59,482 bases of DNA from Petralouisia muris (GTDB lineage: Bacteria > Bacillota > Clostridia > Lachnospirales > Lachnospiraceae), in the NCBI RefSeq assembly GCF_004793545.1, contig NZ_SRYA01000031.1, positions 1 through 59,482 on the forward strand, given 5' to 3'. The translations under genes were made by a program, and so were the position numbers. The notes below the pieces were generated by a model. It did no database searches. It was given only the letters and a program-made list of their open reading frames with translations, and was not told the origin of the DNA. This document shows, in pieces, positions 53,149-59,482 of this stretch. Numbering within the stretch: the first letter of the stretch is position 1; the number at the start of each line of letters is the position of its first letter.

Positions 53149-53203
53149 TTACAGAAAACAGATTTCCATTGCAGAAAATGACCTTCTATTGCAGAAAATG
53201 GCA
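53149..53203. promoter_or_regulatory. LytTR-type triplet site 7
   Basis: Three repeats at 53149 (TTACAGAAAACAG), 53169 and 53189 (TTGCAGAAAATG), all 20 bp apart. A TATACT follows to the right (53227-53232) before the 53263 gene; no good -10 is seen to the left. Orientation relative to the rightward gene is opposite to that of the other sites. Confidence 0.65.
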
Positions 53204-53262
53204 TTTGAATGATTTTTAGCATATGCTATACTTAAATAAAAAGTATTTAAGGAGGTTTGCAT

Positions 53263-53814
53263 ATGCGTATAGGACAGACAAACATAAATATATCAAAGCT
53301 ATTCTCACAAGGAACAGTTTTTTCTCAGCCCAAAACAAGCCACAGAAATAATTCCGGCATAAATACTATCGATGATTTACGTTCCGGTCATTTTAAAAAC
53401 TCTTATGGAGTTGAAGGCATGGGCATTACAGGAAAAAGTGACTGGAGAAGAGTTATTAATGTATCTGACGAAATGAAGAATCATGTCTTAGAGGATGTAA
53501 AAAAAGCGTTTTATAAATATGGAGGAATGTCAGGTAGCAATGTTGCTGAACATGACGCATATTATGATAAAATACATTCTTATGTAAAGACCTTAAACGC
53601 ATCAGATCGTCGTGCAGCTCCGTGGACATTAAGCCAACTTCACTTAGAACTCGCTGGAAGGGTAACTCAGGCGGTAAAAGAAAAAGATTCTTCATGGACG
53701 GCTGGAAAACCTATTTCACATGAAATACTTGATGAAATCTTTTCAGATGATACTTTATTACAGGATTGCGTAAATGCAATAGGCGGAAACCAAAGGTTAG
53801 ATACCAAAATATAA
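53263..53814 (+). CDS. Soluble partner C2
   Basis: 183 residues from ATG 53263 (AAGGAGGTTTGCAT). No signal peptide; N-terminus MRIGQTNINISKLFSQG in the pattern of the other partners. Later DVKKAFYKYGGMSGSNVAEH, and helical PWTLSQLHLELAGRVTQAVK. It faces the secreted family C gene (53895-54362) tail to tail, unlike the other cassettes. Function unknown. Confidence 0.72.
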   Translation: MRIGQTNINISKLFSQGTVFSQPKTSHRNNSGINTIDDLRSGHFKNSYGVEGMGITGKSDWRRVINVSDEMKNHVLEDVKKAFYKYGGMSGSNVAEHDAYYDKIHSYVKTLNASDRRAAPWTLSQLHLELAGRVTQAVKEKDSSWTAGKPISHEILDEIFSDDTLLQDCVNAIGGNQRLDTKI

Positions 53815-53846
53815 ACATAAAATCTTGCACACTTATTTACTAATTA

Positions 53847-53873
53847 AAAAGGGAGATCTAATCTCCCTTTTCT
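53847..53873. terminator. Bidirectional terminator
   Basis: AAAAGGGAGAT and ATCTCCCTTTT with a 3-base loop, between the convergent C2 genes. Confidence 0.85.
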
Positions 53874-53894
53874 TTGTACAGCCACCTAATTTTT

Positions 53895-54362
53895 TTAATA
53901 CTGATAATTTACTCTCATTCGAGCCGTTGCTGTAGAAACTGTTCCGACAGTTACAATTGATATTTTCCATGTTCCCTTCGCATACAATCCATTAAAATCG
54001 GGAATTCTAATTTCACCGCTTCTTGAAACATATGTTTCCGAATAATATCCATTGGGATCTTCAATAATCAGATAGAAGCCTGAACTCCCACTACTTACAG
54101 TAACATTTACCACTATACCAGTTACTTTTGCATTTTCATTTATTGAACCAGATGAAATGTTAAAAGCCCCCGATTGCAGTCCATTCACTGAGTTCATTCT
54201 TCCTGTCGATCCTGAAAAATAATTTGTTGTATATGCTGCAATATCATTGCTAACAACTACATCCCTTGACGTTGTATCTATTTCAGCAGCCGATACAGAC
54301 ATAGGCGTAATCAACATTGCACAAAGTGCAAAACACAGTATCATCGAAAAAATTTTCTTCAT
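53895..54362 (-). CDS. Secreted protein, family C (C2)
   Basis: 155 residues from ATG 54362 (GAGGAGGATTGCC). Signal peptide FSMILCFALCAMLITPMSVSA. Mature part parallels C1: YTTNYFSGSTGRMNSVNGLQ, FYLIIEDPNGYYSETYV, and PDFNGLYAKGTWKISIVTVG. The GTW-centred end resembles P-domain-like beta sandwiches. Promoter 8 lies about 80 bases upstream. Function unknown. Confidence 0.82.
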   Translation of the reverse strand: MKKIFSMILCFALCAMLITPMSVSAAEIDTTSRDVVVSNDIAAYTTNYFSGSTGRMNSVNGLQSGAFNISSGSINENAKVTGIVVNVTVSSGSSGFYLIIEDPNGYYSETYVSRSGEIRIPDFNGLYAKGTWKISIVTVGTVSTATARMRVNYQY

Positions 54363-54410
54363 GGCAATCCTCCTCGCTATATACAAACAAAGTGGCTGTA
54401 CTTCATTTGC

Positions 54411-54480
54411 ATATTAACAATTTTTTTATTCTAAAACAACCCTCCTGCAGAAAACATCCTTTTTTTGCAGAAAATGACCA
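54411..54480 (-). promoter_or_regulatory. LytTR-type promoter 8 (C2)
   Basis: Repeats CTGCAGAAAACATCC (54445) and TTGCAGAAAATGACC (54465); TTGTTT follows and TAATAT lies 28 bases on (54411-54416). Confidence 0.75.
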
Positions 54481-54639
54481 ACAAAATAGAATGTTCTCTT
54501 GAATCAGTCCTGTGTTCAATTCAAGAAGGCTAAAATCAGTCCTGTTTATGTAACTTCATCAAGAAAATTCGCTTTATATACAATACTTCTGCACTGTTAA
54601 AAAATTATCTTTTCAGCTTTGACATATAAAAAGGCTATG

Positions 54640-54714
54640 CAATATCTGTTTTCTGCTAAAAATTGTCATTTTCTGCTTTATGTATTGCCAATTTGTCTTT
54701 ATTACGAGTAAAAT
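54640..54714 (+). promoter_or_regulatory. LytTR-type promoter 9 (RpoA-CTD-like gene 2)
   Basis: Same pattern facing right: TTTTCTGC twice, TTCTGC at 54651 and 54671, 20-bp period; TTGCCA follows and TAAAAT at 54709-54714 (30 bases on). About 60 bases before the 54740 start. Confidence 0.7.
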
Positions 54715-54739
54715 AGAATGAATAAAGGAGTGAAAGTTT

Positions 54740-55510
54740 ATGGATTTGCATATAGATGATTTAAAAATTTCTGACTGTACTAAAAATATCCTTCATGAAC
54801 TGGGCTTTACTATGGTTTCCGATCTGGAAGGTCATGACTATATTTCTTTGATACAAAAGTTCCCCTTGCAACGTCATCGTGTCTATTCCATTATTCAGGA
54901 ACTTAATACTGCCGGATATTTACTACCCCCGGAAAATGCAATATCAATTTATGATGTCCCAATGTCCCAAAGGCTTCTACATATTCTTGAGAGAAATTAT
55001 ATCCTGTATTTATCGCAATTATCACTATGCTCTAAAGAGGAACATGCCCGTATGCGTAATCTCGGAGAACAAACAATGATTGAGTTGGAAGAAATATGTA
55101 AAGCTCATGGTATAGAATTGCGTTCCATACATGAAATTAAAGAAAATCTGGCTCCATACCATTTGCCTTTTAATTCAGCACAATACGAGGGACTCTATAG
55201 ATATAAGATTACTTCTTTTGATGATTTGAAAAAAATAACCACTCACGATTTATATATGATATGCCAGCAAGACTACAATGATACTATGAAGATGTATTAT
55301 ATCCTAAAAGATAAAGGAATTATTTTTCAGACGTGGGAAGATCAGTATCTGTTTGAGATTATGCCAAGAAAAGATGCTCAAACATTAGGCAGAAAGTACC
55401 GTATTTACACTGTTTCGCAGCTATGCTCTTGTGCTGAAATATTCATTGATAGTATGCCTCCGTCAATATTGCTTAGTGTAAAAGCGATATTAGAAAACAA
55501 TCAAATCTAA
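54740..55510 (+). CDS. RNA polymerase alpha C-terminal-like protein 2
   Basis: 256 residues; AAAGGAG before ATG. Same layout as 52008-52766: LKISDCTKNILHELGFTMVS, AISIYDVPMSQRLLHILERN, then the alpha-CTD-like MRNLGEQTMIELEEICKAHG. No alpha N-terminal domain. Unlike its paralogue it carries a LytTR-type promoter, so AgrA may control one of the two. Confidence 0.8.
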   Translation: MDLHIDDLKISDCTKNILHELGFTMVSDLEGHDYISLIQKFPLQRHRVYSIIQELNTAGYLLPPENAISIYDVPMSQRLLHILERNYILYLSQLSLCSKEEHARMRNLGEQTMIELEEICKAHGIELRSIHEIKENLAPYHLPFNSAQYEGLYRYKITSFDDLKKITTHDLYMICQQDYNDTMKMYYILKDKGIIFQTWEDQYLFEIMPRKDAQTLGRKYRIYTVSQLCSCAEIFIDSMPPSILLSVKAILENNQI

Positions 55511-55539
55511 TCTTGTACATAGTAATGAAACAATATCCC

Positions 55540-55574
55540 TTTCAGAAAGTGTCCTGTTTTCTCAGAAAATGACC
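55540..55574 (-). promoter_or_regulatory. Degenerate LytTR-type site 10
   Basis: TTTCAGAAAGTGTCC and TCTCAGAAAATGACC, 20-bp period, both with the G of GCAG lost. TTGTTT follows, but the -10 is poor and the only gene to the left runs the other way. Probably decayed. Confidence 0.5.
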
Positions 55575-55582
55575 GATAATGC

Positions 55583-55629
55583 AAAAAATCCTCTTGAATC
55601 AAACTTTAGTTCAATTCAAGAGGACTTTT
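55583..55629 (-). terminator. Terminator of cassette B2
   Basis: TCCTCTTGAAT and ATTCAAGAGGA pair; T-run on the minus strand. The same hairpin recurs at 57040-57086 and 59403-59450. Confidence 0.8.
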
Positions 55630-55704
55630 CTCTATCAGTTCTTACTGTCACTTATAAACACATTCTTTGCAGTGTCTTGATAAACATATGCCGCCATTTA
55701 TTTT

Positions 55705-56277
55705 TTACTGCCAAGCAAGCATACCACGTAATCCGTACTGCATCTGAGGAATCTGTTGTTTCTTTATAGCCTTAAAGTAATCCATATATTTCCTCAAGAT
55801 GTTCGTTTCATATAGTGCAGCATCATAAGAACCTAATTTGTACAGATCAGATATACACTTATTAAAATCCTCGACATAATTTTCTTTTTGGAAATAATCA
55901 TGATGTCCTGATGACAAAGCCGTTGGTACACAACTATCTGTCTTTGTATGTGCTGCTAATGCAGCCATTTCCAAGTAGGATGCATGATTTAAGTCTATGT
56001 CGTTGACATATATCTTTTCTTCAAACTGCCTTCCGTACTCATCGTTCCCCTTTGCAATTACTATCGGATTTTCGTCAGTTGAGTCTTCTGCATAGTTTAA
56101 TGCATACTGCCTTCCCAAATTGTCTGCACCAAATCCCAATTCTCCTATATGAATAACGCTAGGCGGCGTCAATTGTTTATGCACATTCTCTGCAAATGTA
56201 TTTTGAATATTCTGTCTGCGACATGATGCTGTCTGATAACCGTATGTATATGCAGAATTAGAACTAATACTTAGCAC
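55705..56277 (-). CDS. Soluble partner B2
   Basis: 190 residues; GTG start with GAGGAGGTGATATT. N-terminus LSISSNSAYTYGYQTASCRR, in the Ser/Asn/Tyr-rich pattern of the other partners; no signal peptide. Middle IHIGELGFGADNLGRQYALN and IYVNDIDLNHASYLEMAALA; helical end. Follows secreted B2 by 36 bases. Function unknown. Confidence 0.72.
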   Translation of the reverse strand: MLSISSNSAYTYGYQTASCRRQNIQNTFAENVHKQLTPPSVIHIGELGFGADNLGRQYALNYAEDSTDENPIVIAKGNDEYGRQFEEKIYVNDIDLNHASYLEMAALAAHTKTDSCVPTALSSGHHDYFQKENYVEDFNKCISDLYKLGSYDAALYETNILRKYMDYFKAIKKQQIPQMQYGLRGMLAWQ

Positions 56278-56313
56278 AATATCACCTCCTCATACATTTT
56301 TTTCAGGCACATC

Positions 56314-56826
56314 CTATTTCAGTTCAAACGGGTAGTTGATCGATACAACTTTATGCGGGTAATTAGTAGATGTAAATTTGCTATAAAAAACATAACTTCC
56401 TGCTACTGGTTTTACCCCACAATCATACAAATAATAGAAACCATCTGCCCCTGTTCCTGAAATAATAAACGGCTCACTGGCAACATAATCAATTTCTCTT
56501 CCGTTGAATGTTGTATATCCTCTTCCGTACCCATATACTTTCAAAAGAATACACAGATTCCCGTTTGAATTTAATACTCCAATGTCGGCAATTTCCAAAC
56601 GAGTTACCTGTGGTGCTGGTCCATCACCGGGCCAAACCTGAAGATCTACTCCACCGCTCAACCTATCTGCTTCTGATGAAACATTACCCAATGATGTCAT
56701 TTCCTCGGCAAAAGGATTCTTGCCACTCTGCTCATCAGTTTCTGCCGCAAATGCTGCTGTACTCATTCCCATCAACATGGTTAAAGCCAATGCAAAAGCT
56801 ACTACTTTTTTGATTTTCTTAAACAT
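56314..56826 (-). CDS. Secreted protein, family B (B2)
   Basis: 170 residues; AGGAGGAACTGGATT before ATG. Signal peptide VVAFALALTMLMGMSTAAFA, then a pro-like acidic region ending GDGPAPQVTRLEIADIG. Mature part: LCILLKVYGYGRGYTTFNGR, ISGTGADGFYYLYDCG, and FTSTNYPHKVVSINYPF. Paralogue of 32887-33345. Promoter 11 about 170 bases upstream. Function unknown. Confidence 0.82.
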   Translation of the reverse strand: MFKKIKKVVAFALALTMLMGMSTAAFAAETDEQSGKNPFAEEMTSLGNVSSEADRLSGGVDLQVWPGDGPAPQVTRLEIADIGVLNSNGNLCILLKVYGYGRGYTTFNGREIDYVASEPFIISGTGADGFYYLYDCGVKPVAGSYVFYSKFTSTNYPHKVVSINYPFELK

Positions 56827-56961
56827 AATCCAGTTCCTCCTATTTCAATATCATTTTGTTGTTAAATACAGACAATCCTATAAACACATTCACAATTATA
56901 TTTACTACTCCTTTCCCCACTATTTAATGTGCCATATAGAACAATCTATTGTATCTTCTCA

Positions 56962-57032
56962 ATAATAGCAAAGACCAAAATAAAAGAAAATATACTTTGC
57001 AGAATGTGTCCTGTTTTTGCAGAAAATGACCA
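56962..57032 (-). promoter_or_regulatory. LytTR-type promoter 11 (cassette B2)
   Basis: Repeats TTGCAGAATGTGTCC (56997) and TTGCAGAAAATGACC (57017); TATTAT 29 bases on (56962-56967). Confidence 0.72.
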
Positions 57033-57039
57033 TCCAAGC

Positions 57040-57086
57040 AAAAATCCTCTTGAATCAAACCTAAGTTCAATTCAAGAGGACTTTTC
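57040..57086 (-). terminator. Repeated terminator, second copy
   Basis: TCCTCTTGAAT and ATTCAAGAGGA stem with T-run on the minus strand, after the 57088 fragment. Part of the repeat 56997-57120 / 59360-59482. Confidence 0.8.
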
Positions 57087-57087
57087 T

Positions 57088-57495
57088 CTATCGGCTTTTT
57101 CCGCTTTTTACAGGTACAGTCTTTGTTGCTTTATCATTTGTCAACGCTTTCTCTGTTTCCTTTTGGTGTGCTTCAAACGCCTCTGCCCCATACTGGAACT
57201 CCGGCTCTGCAACTATCGCAAGTTCAACCGGATTTACAGCCCCCATATTCCCAATGCCTGCCGTCTCCCGTTCTGCCTTATCCGTCTGATACTGTTTCAC
57301 ATCTGCAGCAAGCTGTTCTATCTTTTCTATTGTAGCATCCGCACAATTCAAGTTACCAGACAACAGCTTTCTCTTTGCCTGAAAAGTTTTCTTAATCAGC
57401 TCTGTCCTTGAGAACTTCTTTTCCCCATACTCCTTTTCCGATTTATCCGCACATGTACGGAAAGTATTGACGATCTTCTGTCCGGCTTCCCTCAT
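57088..57495 (-). pseudogene. Probable C-terminal fragment of a partner-type protein
   Basis: From ATG 57495 about 135 residues, helical and charged: KIVNTFRTCADKSEKEYGEK, KKTFQAKRKLLSGNLNCADA, ending in a basic KTVPVKSGKSR. No good ribosome site; the open frame runs further back into the upstream terminator, which cannot be coding. It looks like the 3' end of a larger gene. The window's last bases repeat its downstream flank and last codons, so another copy probably lies just outside. Confidence 0.5.
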
Positions 57496-57521
57496 CCCTA
57501 GTACTTGCCTTGATTTAAAAA

Positions 57522-57560
57522 ACCTCTTGAACTGAATTTTTATCCAGTCCAAGAGATTTT
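57522..57560 (-). terminator. Terminator of cassette A2
   Basis: CTCTTG-ACTG pairs with CAGT-CAAGAG; on the minus strand a TTTTTT run follows. Confidence 0.7.
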
Positions 57561-57595
57561 TGTCTTTTTACATTTTTTGCAAACAGCCAAAAAGA

Positions 57596-58096
57596 TTATA
57601 ACTTTTCTAACTTTTCCAAAAACGCAACATAAAATTCCCGTTCTTTAATACAAGCTTGCTGAACTTCTATAGTTTTAGGAGTGTACACTACCGGGTGATC
57701 TAAATTATAAAGTGCTTGTTTCGTTGCCTGAATTGCAGATTCTTTGGTATTTCCCAAAATATCCAGGCTATCCACATCTCCTTCTTCCCTAAGCTGTTTG
57801 TTAAGCCTTTGCACCATCATTTGCGATATATGGCTCAACATTCCGTTCCCCTTTATTCCCAAGCCATTCGCATTTACTTCTTTAGCTGTCTCCATCCATG
57901 CATCTTTTACATCTTGCGGAGCATTCGGACCAATCATATCAAATGCTTTTTCATCAAAGTCTGCTTCTGGCATATACCGATTTATATTTTTGCTTTCTTT
58001 AACAGCCCGTTCAGCACTAAATTGAGGAACATTATCCTGCTTATGCCTAATATCATATGGCACAGCACTTACGGAATAACTAGAACTAATCTGCAT
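57596..58096 (-). CDS. Soluble partner A2
   Basis: 166 residues; AAGGAGGAACTGTGCT before ATG. N-terminus MQISSSYSVSAVPYDIRHKQ, no signal peptide. Middle DAWMETAKEVNANGLGIKGN, and the closing EREFYVAFLEKLEKL is shared with partner A1. Follows secreted A2 by 14 bases. Function unknown. Confidence 0.75.
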   Translation of the reverse strand: MQISSSYSVSAVPYDIRHKQDNVPQFSAERAVKESKNINRYMPEADFDEKAFDMIGPNAPQDVKDAWMETAKEVNANGLGIKGNGMLSHISQMMVQRLNKQLREEGDVDSLDILGNTKESAIQATKQALYNLDHPVVYTPKTIEVQQACIKEREFYVAFLEKLEKL

Positions 58097-58110
58097 AGCA
58101 CAGTTCCTCC

Positions 58111-58659
58111 TTAATACACATTAAATCTCAAACTCATTGTATTCCACGGAGAATTTGCCGAAGTGGAATTTGCCGTGAATGTTCCAGCTTCATATTCATT
58201 TCCTTCATATGTCCAAAGGCAATAATATCCATCTATGATATTGTCACTATCGAGGAATATTGGTTCAGTCGCCGTCAATGTCATTCTCATGCCATTAAAA
58301 TATGCGAATCTGCTTTTAGCATACCCCACTTCTGCCGTTATTGCCTGAAACCATGTTCCACCATGATCTAAACGGGAACCAACCTGCATTGAAGATGAAG
58401 AATTTTGAATTGTTTCCTGTCCTGCTTTTTCCGAGTTAATCAGCAATAACTTGAACTGTGTTAATGCCGGAGCTGGTGCATATAATTGTATCCCGTCATC
58501 AGCTTCCAAAAGCTCCTGAGTATATGCTTCTAAATCAAGCTCACTCAGGCTTTCTATCTTTGCCGACTGATCCTTTTCAGCAGCACTTACCGGAATAACA
58601 TTCGTAATCAATAATACTCCAAGTGCCATTACGCTTAACAACTTTTTAAACTTTTTCAT
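58111..58659 (-). CDS. Secreted protein, family A (A2)
   Basis: 182 residues; GAAAGGATG upstream. Signal peptide LLSVMALGVLLITNVIPVSA; acidic pro-like region to LYAPAPALTQFKLLLI. Mature part: SEKAGQETI, LDHGGTWFQAITAEVG, FLDSDNIIDGYYCLW, and STSANSPWNTMSLRFNVY. Paralogue of A1 and A3. It probably shares an operon with A3 upstream. Function unknown. Confidence 0.82.
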   Translation of the reverse strand: MKKFKKLLSVMALGVLLITNVIPVSAAEKDQSAKIESLSELDLEAYTQELLEADDGIQLYAPAPALTQFKLLLINSEKAGQETIQNSSSSMQVGSRLDHGGTWFQAITAEVGYAKSRFAYFNGMRMTLTATEPIFLDSDNIIDGYYCLWTYEGNEYEAGTFTANSTSANSPWNTMSLRFNVY

Positions 58660-58846
58660 ATTAATTCATCCTTTCTTATAAAAATTTTTATGTAATCAGT
58701 TTCACATACCCATCTATCCGACACCTACTGGTATTGTAGGCATAAAGCATTTTGCTCCCCCTCTCCAATGTATAAAATTATGTGATACTGATTTTTACAA
58801 AACATTACCTTGCATTCTATATAAAATGATTTATTGTATTTCCAAA

Positions 58847-59290
58847 TCAGAAAACCATATACCTATAAGATATAGTATTCCACGGATATGCAGAAGCGGT
58901 AGCCGTAATTGTTATCGCCCCATTTTCAAATTCACCCCCTTCATATCTCCATATGCTTATCCTTTTGTCTATAATACCGTCCCCATTAATATCCATTTCT
59001 GCACTATCTATCATAATCATATTACTACCGTTAAAATTTACTTGTAATGTTTTATTAATAGTTCCTGTCTCAACCAGCGTTATCTGCAACCAAGTTCCAC
59101 CATGATCCACATTTATTCCATTATTTCCATTTATAATTTCTTGTCCTGCTTTTTCCGAAGTTATCTCGTATATGTACAGTTGTGTACTGGTTATTGGCTT
59201 AGTTGGTGACATTACTTCAGCAGCACTTACAGTAATAGTATTGACCACTAAGAATACTCCAAGTATCATTATGCTAAATATTTTTTTCAT
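58847..59290 (-). CDS. Secreted protein, family A (A3)
   Basis: 147 residues from ATG 59290 (AAAGGAG). Signal peptide FSIMILGVFLVVNTITVSA. Shares SEKAGQEIINGNNG, VDHGGTWLQITLVETG, the calcium-loop-like DINGDGIIDKRISIW and ASAYPWNTISYRYMVF with A1 and A2. Here no pro-region is present, so it is the shortest family member. No partner gene follows directly; A2 does. Led by promoter 12. Confidence 0.82.
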   Translation of the reverse strand: MKKIFSIMILGVFLVVNTITVSAAEVMSPTKPITSTQLYIYEITSEKAGQEIINGNNGINVDHGGTWLQITLVETGTINKTLQVNFNGSNMIMIDSAEMDINGDGIIDKRISIWRYEGGEFENGAITITATASAYPWNTISYRYMVF

Positions 59291-59323
59291 ACGCAAACTC
59301 TCCTTTAACTCTTTATTTGACTA

Positions 59324-59394
59324 TATTTACGGCAATAGAAATGAATATCATAATACCCCTTGCAGAAAGTGACCTGTTTTTGCAGAAAATGACC
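59324..59394 (-). promoter_or_regulatory. LytTR-type promoter 12 (A3)
   Basis: Repeats TTGCAGAAAGTGACC (59360) and TTGCAGAAAATGACC (59380); TAAATA 30 bases on (59324-59329), or TATAGT 5 bases further. 70 bases before the start. Confidence 0.72.
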
Positions 59395-59402
59395 ATCAAA
59401 AC

Positions 59403-59450
59403 AAAAAATCCCCCTGAATCAAACCTAAGTTCAATTCAAGAGGACTTTTC
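59403..59450 (-). terminator. Repeated terminator, third copy
   Basis: CCCCTGAAT and ATTCAAGAGG stem; flanks repeat 57040-57120 almost base for base up to the window edge. Confidence 0.75.
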
Positions 59451-59482
59451 TCTATCGGCTTTTTCCGCTTTTTACAGGTACA

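Noticed and set aside
53149-59394. Repeats as a CRISPR array
   Set aside because: The short repeats occur in pairs at gene starts, with fixed 20-bp period and no spacer series.

Overview
The window reads as chromosomal DNA of a gut-type Firmicute, most likely a Clostridia/Lachnospiraceae member. This rests on the Tn1549-like conjugation genes, the DUF6870- and DUF6033-like proteins, the strong AGGAGG ribosome sites and the agr-type signalling. Two kinds of DNA meet here. The left part is G+C-rich mobile DNA. The right part is a clearly A+T-rich island, almost all on the minus strand. No rRNA, tRNA or CRISPR array was seen.

Bases 1-21,940 are most of an integrative conjugative element (ICE) of the Tn1549-like type, entered in the middle. 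They hold the end of the VirB4-like ATPase, a cytosine DNA methyltransferase, a membrane-anchored CHAP cell-wall hydrolase, the DUF4315/DUF4366 proteins, topoisomerase III, a giant ArdA/ArdC/YodL fusion, small conserved transposon proteins, a relaxase with its accessory protein, a sigma-like factor and a large serine recombinase. Two A+T-rich cargoes sit inside it: one unknown gene at 4.7 kb, and a TetR regulator with a small membrane protein and an ABC exporter at 15.6-18.3 kb. A 99-bp oriT-like sequence occurs twice in inverted orientation (7.6 and 14.9 kb).

Bases 22.1-26.1 kb are a seam: an IS transposase, a serine recombinase gene cut off after about 70 codons, and remnants of a second mobile element (DUF6870-like protein, MazF/PemK toxin, resolvase-like protein).

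Bases 26.8-59.5 kb are the most interesting part. At the core is a complete agr-type circuit (agrA, agrC, agrB, agrD) followed by a subtilisin-like peptidase and an ABC exporter. Two copies of a Cys-rich peptide maturation system of the Clo7bot/CcpM type lie nearby, each with a precursor peptide, a radical SAM/SPASM maturase, a TIGR04066-like protein and a carrier-protein-like protein. Around these are several small secreted proteins of three families (A, B, C), most next to a gene for a soluble partner without a signal peptide. Two proteins built on RNA polymerase alpha C-terminal-like domains, XRE regulators, an ECF sigma factor, a lipase-like hydrolase and a decayed second agr locus complete the island.

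A shared promoter design ties the island together. At twelve places a pair (once a triplet) of direct repeats, reading GNC-N2-TTTCTGCAA on the usual coding strand, recurs with a 20-bp period. In ten of them a TTG-type -35 position and a TATNNT-type -10 follow at a nearly fixed distance (28-30 bases from repeat to -10). These lie in front of agrA, agrB, both peptide clusters, the secreted-protein cassettes and one RpoA-CTD-like gene. Such spacing is what a LytTR-domain regulator like AgrA needs. The simplest reading is a quorum-sensing regulon that switches on a set of modified peptides and secreted proteins together. The functions of the secreted proteins and their partners are unknown to me.
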